Of a stretch of DNA of 64,000 bases, positions 52,724 to 61,123 are shown in pieces. Position 1 is the stretch's first letter. Each line of letters starts with the position of its first letter. This stretch comes from an uncultured Limosilactobacillus sp. (lineage in GTDB: Bacteria; Bacillota; Bacilli; Lactobacillales; Lactobacillaceae): the NCBI RefSeq assembly GCF_934202705.1, contig NZ_CAKPYE010000004.1:112172-176171 (forward strand), written 5' to 3'. Both the position numbers and the translations under genes were made by a program. Under the pieces are notes generated by a model. It made no database searches. It saw nothing but the letters and a program-made list of their open reading frames with translations, and was not told the DNA's origin.

Positions 52724-53539
52724 GTGCCGTCTAGGAAACAGTTGCGTGATGCTAAACAATCAGGAATGCCAGTGCAAAGTCATCATTGGGTAACTAGGTT
52801 GGTGGGCACCATTGCGTTGATCATTTTATTATTTTGCTCGCTTGCCCAGACGACAGTTTTAAATGAGCGCTTTATGACTAAGGAGCTGGTAAACTCTAGT
52901 CTGGCTAACGAAGTGCAAAATGATATTAATGCTAATCTTTCAAGTTATGGAATTCAAGGGAGGATTGTAACAACTGATCAGACAAATAAGTTACTGAAAC
53001 AGGCAATCCATCAAGTATATCAAGATGAACCAATTCAATTGAATACCAGTGATGTGGTTAATTCAATCCAAAATCGGGCTGGCAATACTTTATCAAAGTA
53101 TGGAATTTCATCATCTTTGGTTAACAGTGTACCGACTTCTTCGATTAGTAATCAGTTAGCGTCGATTTTAAATAACCGATTAAATACTAAAGATGTGGCT
53201 AAGTTAGAAAATGACATTCATGTAGCACGAACTATCACCATTATCGGATTAGTAACTAGCATTATTATCCTAGTCTTGCTTGCAGTTCGTGGCATGGTTA
53301 CAAAGTCAATTGTGGCCGACTTTCGTTGGATGACGTTAATTAGTGGTATTGTTAGTGTCGGGGTACTTTCTTTAATTAAACCAGCTAATTATGCAAGTAG
53401 TTACGCTTCGTTTTCATCGTCCATTATGCAAGTCAGTCGCTCGATTTTGAAAATTGGCTGGCAAATGGTATGTATCGATATCATTATTGCAGTATTACTT
53501 TTTATAATCGGTTTATTTTTCAAACGGGGAAGAGCTTGA
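52724..53539 (+). CDS. Unrecognised membrane protein downstream of ccpA
   Basis: This 271-residue protein belongs to no family I recognise. The basic N-terminus is followed by a membrane helix (about residues 24-44), an outside or lumenal region of roughly 115 residues rich in Asn, Ser, Gln and Thr (NSSLANEVQNDINANL, SNQLASILNNRLNT) with predicted amphipathic helices, then three more helices (about 165-187, 200-220, 240-262) and a basic end. GTG 52724 is favoured because AAGGTGAT is 6-7 bases upstream; it begins 10 bases after the ccpA stop, suggesting cotranscription. The layout loosely recalls large-ectodomain sensors or transport accessory proteins, but no function can be assigned. Confidence 0.7.
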   Translation: MPSRKQLRDAKQSGMPVQSHHWVTRLVGTIALIILLFCSLAQTTVLNERFMTKELVNSSLANEVQNDINANLSSYGIQGRIVTTDQTNKLLKQAIHQVYQDEPIQLNTSDVVNSIQNRAGNTLSKYGISSSLVNSVPTSSISNQLASILNNRLNTKDVAKLENDIHVARTITIIGLVTSIIILVLLAVRGMVTKSIVADFRWMTLISGIVSVGVLSLIKPANYASSYASFSSSIMQVSRSILKIGWQMVCIDIIIAVLLFIIGLFFKRGRA

Positions 53540-53606
53540 ATTATCAAAATGCTTTTGGTAAAATTTTAATGTTTACGTATTATAAATAGAAAAGAGGAGT
53601 TAGTTC

Positions 53607-54347
53607 ATGTCAGGACATTCAAAATGGCATAACATTCAAGGACGGAAGAACGCCCAAGATGCTAAGCGTGGTAAAATCTTTCAAAAAATTTCTCGTGACT
53701 TATACCAAGCCGCTAAAGCAGGTGACCCTGATCCCGACAACAACCCTCAATTACGTCTGGTGATGGATAAAGCGCGGGCTGCAAACATGCCTAAGCAAAA
53801 CATTCAACGGGCCATCGACAAGGCGACTGGCGCTGGTGGCGCTAACTTTGAGGAGACCACTTATGAAGGATATGGTCCTGGTGGTGTTGCTGTGATGGTC
53901 TTTTGCCTTACTGATAACAAGAATCGGACTGCCGCTGCCGTGCGGTCCGCGTTTACTCACTCTGGCGGGTCTTTAGGTGCAAGTGGATCAGTTTCATATA
54001 TGTTTAACCGTCAAGGTTTAATTGAAATTCTGCGTGATGGCTTGGACAAGAGTGAAGACGACATGTTAATGGATGCGTTAGATGCAGGTGCTGATGACAT
54101 GAAGGCAACTGATGAAAAGTTCCAAATTTTTACAGATCCAAGTGCAATGACGAGTGTTCGTGATGCTCTCCAAGAAAAGGGCTATGATTTGGATACAGCT
54201 GAAGTAACGATGATTCCTGAAAATAAGACGGAAGTGCCAAGTGATAAGGTTGGCCAATATCGTCATTTAATTGAAGAACTTCAAAACAACGATGATGTTG
54301 CGGATATTTATGAAGCAGGTTTCATTGCCGAAGACGAAGAAAACTAA
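53607..54347 (+). CDS. yebC: YebC/PmpR family protein (TACO1 homologue)
   Basis: This 246-residue soluble protein has the canonical start MSGHSKWHNIQGRKNAQDAK and the conserved core YEGYGPGGVAVMVFCLTDNKNRT, HSGGSLGASGSVSYMF. YebC proteins are reported as transcription regulators and, more recently, as factors easing translation of polyproline-containing proteins. GAGGAG is upstream, and an extended -10 (TG-G-TAAAAT) lies about 45 bases before the ATG. It is followed by two terminators that separate it from comG. Confidence 0.95.
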   Translation: MSGHSKWHNIQGRKNAQDAKRGKIFQKISRDLYQAAKAGDPDPDNNPQLRLVMDKARAANMPKQNIQRAIDKATGAGGANFEETTYEGYGPGGVAVMVFCLTDNKNRTAAAVRSAFTHSGGSLGASGSVSYMFNRQGLIEILRDGLDKSEDDMLMDALDAGADDMKATDEKFQIFTDPSAMTSVRDALQEKGYDLDTAEVTMIPENKTEVPSDKVGQYRHLIEELQNNDDVADIYEAGFIAEDEEN

Positions 54348-54368
54348 TTCAATAATAATTGATCGATT

Positions 54369-54402
54369 ATCCTCCTGGTACATTTACCAAGGAGGATTTT
54401 TT
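54369..54402 (+). terminator. Terminator of yebC
   Basis: ATCCTCC and GGTA pair with TACC and GGAGGAT, with a small mismatch, followed by T6. Confidence 0.88.
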
Positions 54403-54428
54403 ACAAGAATTATTACATTATAATCGTT

Positions 54429-54464
54429 AAAGCCTGGCAAATTTTTAAAATTGCCAGGCTTTTT
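54429..54464. terminator. Second terminator-like hairpin before comG
   Basis: AAAGCCTGGCAA pairs with TTGCCAGGCTTT, with A and T tracts on both sides. It lies 27 bases after the yebC terminator and 50 before comGA, so it doubly insulates the competence operon. Confidence 0.8.
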
Positions 54465-54513
54465 AAATATTTTTAGCGCATTTTACCGTCTTTATATATT
54501 GAGGAGGGGGAAC

Positions 54514-55491
54514 ATGAATCCAGAAAAATATGTCCAACAATTATTTAAGGTTGTTTATCAAAGAACTTGTACAGATGTTTACTTGTTGTTAGTTGGCGCT
54601 AACATGCAAATTCTTGGGCAAAGCAATCAAGGAATTATCAAAATTAATCAACTATCCTGTGAGGATGGACGAAAGATAATTGCCTACTTGAAGTATCAGG
54701 CAAATATGACGGTTAGCGAACACCGACGCCCACAAAGTGGTGCATGGCAGTGGAAATTTGGAAAAGAGTTAATTAATATTCGACTATCAACGGTTGGTGA
54801 TTTTCGCGGAACTGAATCATTAGTGTTGCGCTTTATTTATCCATTAAAACAATTGAAATATCAAATGTTAAAAGAAGCGCAATGGAATGAACTAAAGCAA
54901 ATGGCGTCAAGAGCTGGCTTGGTACTATTTGCCGGTCCAATGGGATCCGGAAAAACGACCACAATGTATCGATTAGCAAAAGACCAGTATCAGCAATCCG
55001 TTGTTTTAACGATTGAAGATCCAGTAGAAGTTGTTGAAGATACGTTTATCCAATTGCAAGTGAATAACATCGCGGGTATGGGATATCAAGAATTACTTCG
55101 TCTGGCCTTACGACATCGACCGCAGGTTTTAATAATTGGTGAAATTCGTGATCCAATCACTGCCCAAACGGTGATTGAAGCGTCACTTAGTGGACACCTT
55201 GTATTAGCCACAATTCACGCCAAAAGTGCTGGTGGAGTAATTCCCAGATTAAAACAATTAGGAATTGAGCAATATTATATCGATCAAGCATTACGCGGTG
55301 CATGTTACCAGCGATTGATTCCATTAAGTAATCACCAGGAGAAAGGGGTGTTGTTCGATTTAAAAACTTTAATCGAATTACAAAAAAATCAAGGAAGTGA
55401 TATTGGTGAACAATGGAAGAAAATATTACAGACGGCAGTTAAAGAAGGGAAGATCACATCAACAACTGCTCAAGCGTTTTGGCAAGGATAA
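54514..55491 (+). CDS. comGA: Competence pilus assembly ATPase ComGA
   Basis: This 325-residue GspE/PilB-type traffic ATPase powers assembly of the transformation pilus. It has Walker A GPMGSGKTTTMYRL (about residue 143), an Asp-box neighbourhood VLTIEDPVEVVED, Walker B VLIIGEIRDPITAQT and the His box GHLVLATIHAK. It is shorter than PilB because it lacks the N1E domain, as usual for ComGA. The ATG at 54514 follows GGAGGGGG; upstream codons run through the insulating hairpin and are excluded. It is the first gene of comGA-GG. Confidence 0.95.
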   Translation: MNPEKYVQQLFKVVYQRTCTDVYLLLVGANMQILGQSNQGIIKINQLSCEDGRKIIAYLKYQANMTVSEHRRPQSGAWQWKFGKELINIRLSTVGDFRGTESLVLRFIYPLKQLKYQMLKEAQWNELKQMASRAGLVLFAGPMGSGKTTTMYRLAKDQYQQSVVLTIEDPVEVVEDTFIQLQVNNIAGMGYQELLRLALRHRPQVLIIGEIRDPITAQTVIEASLSGHLVLATIHAKSAGGVIPRLKQLGIEQYYIDQALRGACYQRLIPLSNHQEKGVLFDLKTLIELQKNQGSDIGEQWKKILQTAVKEGKITSTTAQAFWQG

Positions 55492-56476
55492 GCTTAGTCC
55501 TTACCAATTGCAACAATGGTTTGCAGTACTAATGGAATTATTAAAGACAGGATTTTCCTTACGTGATGCGATTGAGTTTTCAATGGTTTTATATCCACAG
55601 TGGCAACAAACTTTGCAACCGATCCAGAAGCAACTAGCTAGTGGCGAATTGTTCGCACAAGCGATTGTTAAATTAGTCTCAACTGATACGTATTACCTTT
55701 TTTTATTGGCGGAGCGTCATGGCAAAATGACTAAAACCATTGAACATTACTATCGTTTCCTTAAAATGCGAAATGAACAAGCTAAAAAATTAAGACACTT
55801 ATTAGAATACCCGTTAGTATTACTTATGATGTTAACTGTAATGGTTGTTGGGTTATATCTGTTTGTTTTTCCACAGTTGAATCAACTGCAAAACGAAAAT
55901 AGCCATCAACTGTGGAATATCTGTATACCACCGTTAGTAAGCATAATTAGTGGTAGCGGAGTAATGCTTGGACTACGATTTTGGCATTATCACCGGAGTA
56001 ATCGACTGGAGCAAGTAAAACAACAATGCTGTCTACCAATAATTGGATCATTATTTCGTAATTACTATGCTTTTTATATTTGCAGAAATTTGGCGCTTTT
56101 TTTAGAAGAAGGTATTTCTATTCAAGGGATAATTCAAACTTGTCAACTGTTTAATCGTAATTCGTTACTATATCATTTAAGTCTTCAACTAGAACAACTG
56201 ATTAGCCAAGGCGAATCTGCGATAATACTTATTCGTCAAAACGTATTTATACCCGATCAACTTGCGGTCTTAATTCAACAGGAGTTGTCAAGCCAGCAAC
56301 TTGGACGACGGGTCAATGCTTTAGCTGATCAATTATTTAAAAAACTGATTTATCGCTGTGAGCAACGGTTAACGTTATTACAACCGATCTTATATCTACT
56401 AATTGCACTGGTGATTTTGATTCTTTATTTGCAAGTCATGTTACCAATCTATCAAAATATTCAGGTGGTCCAATGA
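55406..56476 (+). CDS. comGB: Competence pilus assembly membrane protein ComGB
   Basis: This is a 356-residue GspF/PilC-type inner-membrane platform protein. Two homologous cytoplasmic GspF domains (LSPYQLQQWFAVLMELLKTG and FICRNLALFLEEGIS-like) are separated by membrane helices (VLLMMLTVMVVGLYLFVFPQL and others), with a last helix at the C-terminus (ILYLLIALVILILYLQVMLPI). The start is uncertain: GTG 55406 has AAGGAAG 8 bases upstream and overlaps comGA by 86 bases. Later TTG or ATG codons would remove part of the first domain. Confidence 0.9.
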   Translation: MNNGRKYYRRQLKKGRSHQQLLKRFGKDKLSPYQLQQWFAVLMELLKTGFSLRDAIEFSMVLYPQWQQTLQPIQKQLASGELFAQAIVKLVSTDTYYLFLLAERHGKMTKTIEHYYRFLKMRNEQAKKLRHLLEYPLVLLMMLTVMVVGLYLFVFPQLNQLQNENSHQLWNICIPPLVSIISGSGVMLGLRFWHYHRSNRLEQVKQQCCLPIIGSLFRNYYAFYICRNLALFLEEGISIQGIIQTCQLFNRNSLLYHLSLQLEQLISQGESAIILIRQNVFIPDQLAVLIQQELSSQQLGRRVNALADQLFKKLIYRCEQRLTLLQPILYLLIALVILILYLQVMLPIYQNIQVVQ

Positions 56477-56775
56477 AAAAACAACGCTCAGGTTTTACCC
56501 TTTTAGAGATGTCAATTGTATTGTTTATTATTAGCTTACTAATATTAATTATGATTCCTAATCTGACGAAGCAACGTCAAAACGCTTCCAAAGTTCATCA
56601 ACGAGCGATGATGAACGTAATTCAAACTCAGGCTGATCTATATGCAAACGAAACGGGTCAGTTACCAACTAGTTTGCAGCAACTCTACGGAAAACATTAC
56701 CTTACAGTTACACAGGTAAAAGCTGCCCAACAGAACCATTTAAAATTTAGGAATGGCCAGGTGGTTAAAGAGTGA
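56473..56775 (+). CDS. comGC: Major competence pseudopilin ComGC
   Basis: This 100-residue prepilin has a short basic leader (MKKQRSG), then the type IV N-methylation/cleavage motif G|FTLLEMSIVLFIISLL with glutamate at position 5, and a hydrophobic helix followed by a small soluble domain. ComGC is the main structural subunit of the transformation pilus. It overlaps comGB by 4 bases (ATGA) and comGD by 4, so translation is coupled. Length matches the family. Confidence 0.95.
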   Translation: MKKQRSGFTLLEMSIVLFIISLLILIMIPNLTKQRQNASKVHQRAMMNVIQTQADLYANETGQLPTSLQQLYGKHYLTVTQVKAAQQNHLKFRNGQVVKE

Positions 56776-57206
56776 AACGAGCCGGATTTACTCTTGTTGA
56801 AATGGTGATTGTATTAGGAATTATCGGAATGATATTGTTAACCACAACACCACCATTGATGAATGGATTTCAGAAGTGGCAACATGAGCAATTTTGGCGT
56901 GAGTTGCGACAAGAATGGCAATTTAGTCAGACTACTTCAATGACTAGTCATCAACCAACAGATATTTTTTATGATCCAAAAACGCGCGAGGTTATTTTCA
57001 TTTCTACTAATCATGAACGCACGATTAAAGTTCCTGAGCAATTACGTGTCCAAAACGCACCTTCACGGGTAATGAAGAGCAGTGGTTATATTCAGCCAGG
57101 AACGTGGGAGTTTATTGATTTATTAAATCATCAAGAGGTTTTAATACGAATTCAAATGGCGGGAGGAGGTTATCGAATTGAAAAGAAACGGTTTTCTGTT
57201 GGGTGA
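56772..57206 (+). CDS. comGD: Minor competence pseudopilin ComGD
   Basis: This 144-residue protein has a prepilin leader (MKRAG), the cleavage motif G|FTLVEMVIVLGIIGMIL with Glu5, and a soluble domain of about 110 residues. The start is GTG at 56772, overlapping the comGC stop by 4 bases. It overlaps comGE by 29 bases. Minor pseudopilins prime pilus assembly; naming follows gene order. Confidence 0.9.
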   Translation: MKRAGFTLVEMVIVLGIIGMILLTTTPPLMNGFQKWQHEQFWRELRQEWQFSQTTSMTSHQPTDIFYDPKTREVIFISTNHERTIKVPEQLRVQNAPSRVMKSSGYIQPGTWEFIDLLNHQEVLIRIQMAGGGYRIEKKRFSVG

Positions 57207-57444
57207 AAATTTGTTAGCGTTTGGTATTTTGATTATCGGGGTAACTTTTCTTATCACTACGACTCGGTCAATAGTTACCCAAAAGTCGATGATGGAAGAA
57301 CGATTAGTAGCTGCCAGACTTTGTAAGGAAACGTTATCAACAGGGAAATGTATTCATCAAGCAGGTTACCAAATAAAAAGAAGGCGTGGTGATCTTCGTG
57401 TAGTTAAACACGGTCGAGTAATTTTGGAGATCTGTAAATGTTAA
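57178..57444 (+). CDS. comGE: Minor competence pseudopilin ComGE-like
   Basis: This 88-residue protein has a prepilin-like N-terminus MKRNG|FLLGENLLAFGILIIG; glutamate is at position 5 after the predicted cut. The remaining domain is short and basic, with cysteines near the middle and at the end (ILEICKC). The start is TTG at 57178 with a very strong GGGAGGAGG about 8 bases upstream, inside the end of comGD. Assignment is by position and N-terminus. Confidence 0.85.
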   Translation: MKRNGFLLGENLLAFGILIIGVTFLITTTRSIVTQKSMMEERLVAARLCKETLSTGKCIHQAGYQIKRRRGDLRVVKHGRVILEICKC

Positions 57445-57872
57445 GAAAACGTGGCTTTACAATCATAGAATGCATCATTAGCTTATTGGTTTTGGTGATG
57501 ATTTTTGGGCTAGTTCAGATGACTATTCCTTTTTTAGGAAAGTTGCATAGTAACTCATTGAAAGATAAAACAGATTGGTATCTGTTTTTAGAAAGACTAG
57601 AAGACCCAGACTATAGCTTTCAGTTGTTAGAAGTGACTGATCAATCTTTGATTCTCACCAGCCCATTCCGTAATGATCACTATATAGTACAAGGAGGTAA
57701 AAAGGCCGTGTACTTCAAGGCTGAGCAAGGTGGCTATTTACCCATTTTAGTCAATTATCAACCTAATAGTTTACATTTTGAAACGGATGGTGCCAATTCG
57801 GTCGCAGTAACATGCAAACTAAAAAACGGGGAAGTACAACATGCCAAAGTTAGCTTTAAAGAGAAGCGGTAG
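57438..57872 (+). CDS. comGF: Minor competence pseudopilin ComGF
   Basis: This 144-residue protein has a prepilin leader and cleavage motif (MLRKRG|FTIIECIISLLVLVM, Glu5) and a beta-rich soluble domain (FLERLEDPDYSFQLLEVTDQ) typical of ComGF. It overlaps comGE by 7 bases and comGG by 32 bases, so the operon is extremely compact. Confidence 0.9.
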   Translation: MLRKRGFTIIECIISLLVLVMIFGLVQMTIPFLGKLHSNSLKDKTDWYLFLERLEDPDYSFQLLEVTDQSLILTSPFRNDHYIVQGGKKAVYFKAEQGGYLPILVNYQPNSLHFETDGANSVAVTCKLKNGEVQHAKVSFKEKR

Positions 57873-58116
57873 TGCAATGCTAATGGTAATAATCGTTCTA
57901 GTGATGATTTGTGGGACGATGACTTACTATAATCATTATTATCAGCGCCAAGCAATCATCAATCAGCGGTTAATGGATCGACTAATGGCAGAAAGCATGG
58001 CTAGATTGTCTGACTCTCAAGGGAGCAAATTTAATTGTGGACGGACAAAACAAATTTCACAAAGTGAATGGCTCGTAACTTTAAAGTCTGGTGAGAAGAT
58101 CAAAGTTATTATTTGA
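57841..58116 (+). CDS. comGG: ComGG-like protein
   Basis: This 91-residue protein has a basic N-terminus (MPKLALKRSG) and a hydrophobic helix (SAMLMVIIVLVMICGTMTYY). It lacks the glutamate 5 residues after the glycine, as minor pseudopilins of the GspK/ComGG type often do. The remainder is short. Named by its last position in the operon; sequence similarity to ComGG is weak, as usual for this gene. Confidence 0.75.
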   Translation: MPKLALKRSGSAMLMVIIVLVMICGTMTYYNHYYQRQAIINQRLMDRLMAESMARLSDSQGSKFNCGRTKQISQSEWLVTLKSGEKIKVII

Positions 58117-58122
58117 GTGAGC

Positions 58123-58151
58123 TTGAATTTCTGATTAGTAGTAGGTAAACT
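58123..58151 (+). promoter_or_regulatory. Possible promoter for the methyltransferase-ackA pair
   Basis: TTGAAT (58123-58128) and TAAACT (58146-58151) have a 17-base spacer in the gap after comGG. It would let ackA be expressed independently of competence. Confidence 0.5.
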
Positions 58152-58193
58152 TAACATTGTGAATTGATCCAGAGAAAGGAGCGTTGGGTCGGA

Positions 58194-59204
58194 ATGTTAA
58201 AGACACCAGAGCAACTGTTCAAACAATTTGATCGTGCTACAGAATTAATACAAGCTGATTTAAATTGTTCGTACCTGGATGCTTTTTTAGAGAATGCGGA
58301 AAATATTGTTGACGGTGGTAAGGTCCGAGTAGAAGATGATCTACCAAAGTCACAGACAGTGATTGAGTTAGAAAAGATATATTCTGCACTTAATTTATAT
58401 GATCAAAAGCCTGAAACAATTCGTCGTCTTCTCCAGTTAAGCTTGCTAAAGGTTATTCAAAAGGATACAATTCAGCCTAACTATCAGATGACTCCAGACA
58501 CGATTGGTATGTTGATTGCGTACTTAATTGAACGAGTGGTTAAGCTTGATCACTCTTACTCGATTTTGGATCCGGTAGTGGGGACAGGAAACCTAATCGA
58601 CACCGTTATCAATCGCTTGGCTGAAAGTATTAATCAGCCAGTCCAAGCTTATGGAATTGATAATGATGAATCGATGTTAGCTGTAGCTAGTGTTGGATCA
58701 CAATTACAAAGGTTACCAATTCAGCTTTTTCATCAAGATGCAATCTCTAATTTAGATATTCCCCAAGTTGATTTGGCAGTTGCTGACTTACCAGTTGGAT
58801 ACTATCCGCTGGATGAGAACGCTAAAAATTACCAAACGAGAGCAGAGAAGGGTCATTCATATGTCCATCATTTGTTGATTGAACAGACAATGAATTATTT
58901 GCTACCAGGAGGCTTTGCCTTCTTTGTAGTACCAAGTGATTTATTTCAAACTAAAGAATCACAAACTTTTGTTAATTGGATCCATTCGGTTGCTTTTTTG
59001 CAAGGCTTTGTTAATCTTCCTGCTGATATGTTTAACAGTCAGGAGGGGCGAAAATCAATTTTGATTTTGCAAAACCATGGTGGTAGTGCGAGTCAAGCTG
59101 AACAGGTATTGTTAGGATCATTTCCTTCACTAAAGGAGCAACGTGCTTTCCGTAACTTTATGATGGAAATTAATCAGTGGGTTAAGAGTAGTTTGAACAG
59201 ATAA
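58194..59204 (+). CDS. Class I SAM-dependent methyltransferase (YtxK-like, N6-adenine family fold)
   Basis: This 336-residue protein has an N-terminal helical domain (residues 1-95) and a Rossmann methyltransferase domain. Motif I is ILDPVVGTGNLIDTV, followed by YGIDNDESMLAVA, and motif IV is DLAVADLPVGYYP, where the usual NPPY is replaced by DLPV. The fold matches N6_Mtase/YtxK proteins that commonly sit between comG and ackA in Lactobacillales. There is no specificity subunit or nuclease next to it, so a restriction system is unlikely. The ATG at 58194 has AAAGGAG 12 bases upstream. Target is unknown. Confidence 0.85.
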   Translation: MLKTPEQLFKQFDRATELIQADLNCSYLDAFLENAENIVDGGKVRVEDDLPKSQTVIELEKIYSALNLYDQKPETIRRLLQLSLLKVIQKDTIQPNYQMTPDTIGMLIAYLIERVVKLDHSYSILDPVVGTGNLIDTVINRLAESINQPVQAYGIDNDESMLAVASVGSQLQRLPIQLFHQDAISNLDIPQVDLAVADLPVGYYPLDENAKNYQTRAEKGHSYVHHLLIEQTMNYLLPGGFAFFVVPSDLFQTKESQTFVNWIHSVAFLQGFVNLPADMFNSQEGRKSILILQNHGGSASQAEQVLLGSFPSLKEQRAFRNFMMEINQWVKSSLNR

Positions 59205-59216
59205 GGAGATAATAAA

Positions 59217-60407
59217 ATGTCAAAAACAATTGCAGTCAATGCCGGAAGCTCAACGGTTAAGTTTAAGCTGTTTGATATGCCAAGTGAGGATGTGGTTGCT
59301 GAAGGATTAATTGAGCGAATTGGAATGGATGCTGGTCACGCAAAGATTAAGTTTGGTGATGGAAACGTCCATGAAGATGATCGTAAATTTGCAGACCACG
59401 GGGAAGCAGTTCAATACCTTCTTGATCAACTAATCTCGTTGAAAATTGTGAAAACCTATGATGAAATTACTGCAGTTGGTCACCGAATTGTTGCCGGCGG
59501 TGAATTCTTTAAAGATTCTGCGGTAATTGATGATGAGGTAATGAAGAAAATTGACGAATTATCAGAATATGCACCATTACATAATCCCGCCGAACTGGAA
59601 GGGATTAAAGCCTTTAAAAAGGTTTTGCCAGATGCATTTGCAGTTGCAGTCTTTGATACTTCCTTCCATTCAGACATGCCAAAGATGAATGCTTTATATA
59701 GTGTTCCTTATGAATGGTATGAAAAGTACGGGGCTCGTCGCTATGGTGCTCATGGAACTAGTCACCGCTATGTTGCTCAACGAGCCGCAAAAATGCTTGG
59801 TAAGCCATTAAATGAACTCAAGCTGATTACTTGTCACCTTGGTGCTGGTGCATCAATTACCGCAATTAAAGATGGCAAGTCATTTGATACTTCAATGGGC
59901 TTTTCTCCATTAGCCGGTATTACAATGGCAACTCGTTCTGGAGATGTTGACCCTTCATTAGTTAATTTCATGGAGCATAAGTTAAATATTAATAGCGATG
60001 AAATGATTGATATTTTGAACCATAAATCTGGCTTATTAGGAATCTCTGGTGTTTCAAGTGATATGCGGGATGTTCAAAAAGCTGCGGATGAAGGTAATCA
60101 ACGTGCCCAATTGGCTCTGGATATTGATGAAAACACGGTTGTGAAATATATTGGTTCATATCTTGCTGAATTAAATGGAGCAGATGCAATTGTATTTACG
60201 GCTGGAGTTGGTGAAAACGATAAAGAATTCCGCCAAACAATTGCTGACCGACTATCATTCTTTGGTGTTGGAGTTGATCCACAAAAGAATGATGTGCGCG
60301 GTGTAGAACGAGATATTTCATCCTCAGATGCTAAAATTAAAGTTCTTTTGATACCAACGAATGAAGAGTTAATGATTGTAAAAGATATTGAACGGTTGCG
60401 CAAATAA
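59217..60407 (+). CDS. ackA: Acetate kinase
   Basis: This 396-residue ASKHA-fold kinase interconverts acetyl phosphate and acetate with ATP. It is the last step of the phosphoketolase branch in heterofermentative lactobacilli. Motifs are IAVNAGSSTVKFKLF, VGHRIVAGG, VFDTSFHSDMP, RRYGAHGTSHRYV, ITCHLGAGASITA and FTAGVGENDKEFR, ending with TNEELMIVKDIERL. It follows the methyltransferase by 12 bases with AAGGAG, and a terminator follows. Confidence 0.98.
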   Translation: MSKTIAVNAGSSTVKFKLFDMPSEDVVAEGLIERIGMDAGHAKIKFGDGNVHEDDRKFADHGEAVQYLLDQLISLKIVKTYDEITAVGHRIVAGGEFFKDSAVIDDEVMKKIDELSEYAPLHNPAELEGIKAFKKVLPDAFAVAVFDTSFHSDMPKMNALYSVPYEWYEKYGARRYGAHGTSHRYVAQRAAKMLGKPLNELKLITCHLGAGASITAIKDGKSFDTSMGFSPLAGITMATRSGDVDPSLVNFMEHKLNINSDEMIDILNHKSGLLGISGVSSDMRDVQKAADEGNQRAQLALDIDENTVVKYIGSYLAELNGADAIVFTAGVGENDKEFRQTIADRLSFFGVGVDPQKNDVRGVERDISSSDAKIKVLLIPTNEELMIVKDIERLRK

Positions 60408-60425
60408 TCTAAATAACCGATGATC

Positions 60426-60458
60426 AAGAGGTTGAGGGTAGACTCAGTCTCTTTTTTG
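60426..60458 (+). terminator. Terminator of ackA
   Basis: AAGAG and TGAG pair with CTCA and CTCTT, separated by symmetric G-T mismatches, followed by T6. Confidence 0.75.
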
Positions 60459-60496
60459 TTTAATAATTAAACTATAGAATAAGGATTGTGATAAAA

Positions 60497-61111
60497 ATGA
60501 TGTATGTTATTGCAGATACTCATTTTTTTGATGAGCATTTATTGGGGGTTGACAATTTCGCACCGCGTCCATTTGAATCTGTAGACCAGATGAATAAAGT
60601 AATTATTCAAAATTGGAATGCACGAGTAACTAATAAAGACCTGGTGTATCATTTGGGGGATATTGCAGTTAATTACACTAAACCACCACGGGTTGGTGAC
60701 CAACAGGTATTTGAACTGTTGCAACAGCTTCATGGCCGATTGGTTCTAATTAAGGGGAATCATGATCGCCGTGGCCTTTTTAAATATTTAGCAGGTCATA
60801 ATTACGAGGTTGATGGACAATTGAAATTTGAATTTCATGATGTAGGAAAATTAATTAAATATAACCATCAACAGTTGTATATGACACATTATCCAATGAT
60901 GATGGGGATTGCACCGCAAATTTTAAATTTACATGGTCATATTCATCATTATATGGTACCGAGCGCCAATAACATTAATGTTGGAGTTGATGCACCGGAA
61001 TTAGCTTTTTTAGATCATCAACAACCATTTGGGACGCCAATATTATTACGTGAAGTTGAACAAATTGCGAAAGAAAAAGCTGCTAGATTAGTTAAGGATA
61101 AGATAAAGTAG
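60497..61111 (+). CDS. Calcineurin-like metallophosphoesterase
   Basis: This 204-residue phosphoesterase has the metal-binding series VIADTHFFDEHLLG, VYHLGDIAVNYT, IKGNHDRRG, MTHYPMM and LHGHIHHY. The residues NFAPRPFESVDQMNKVIIQN and NWNAR are typical of a family of stand-alone bacterial phosphoesterases without known substrate. Two adjacent ATG codons (60497, 60500) follow AAGGAT; GTG 60488 is also possible. It begins a four-gene cluster with yutD, a yutF-type gene and a TIGR01906 protein. Confidence 0.85.
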   Translation: MMYVIADTHFFDEHLLGVDNFAPRPFESVDQMNKVIIQNWNARVTNKDLVYHLGDIAVNYTKPPRVGDQQVFELLQQLHGRLVLIKGNHDRRGLFKYLAGHNYEVDGQLKFEFHDVGKLIKYNHQQLYMTHYPMMMGIAPQILNLHGHIHHYMVPSANNINVGVDAPELAFLDHQQPFGTPILLREVEQIAKEKAARLVKDKIK

Positions 61112-61123
61112 GAGAAAAAAGTA

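Noticed and set aside
55397..55491. comGA-comGB gene fusion or frameshift
   Set aside because: ComGA ends with a complete C-terminal domain and ComGB has its own ribosome-binding site; the 86-base overlap is compatible with coupling in a compact operon.
58194..59204. Restriction-modification system
   Set aside because: The methyltransferase has no adjacent endonuclease or specificity subunit and is part of a conserved comG-ackA neighbourhood.
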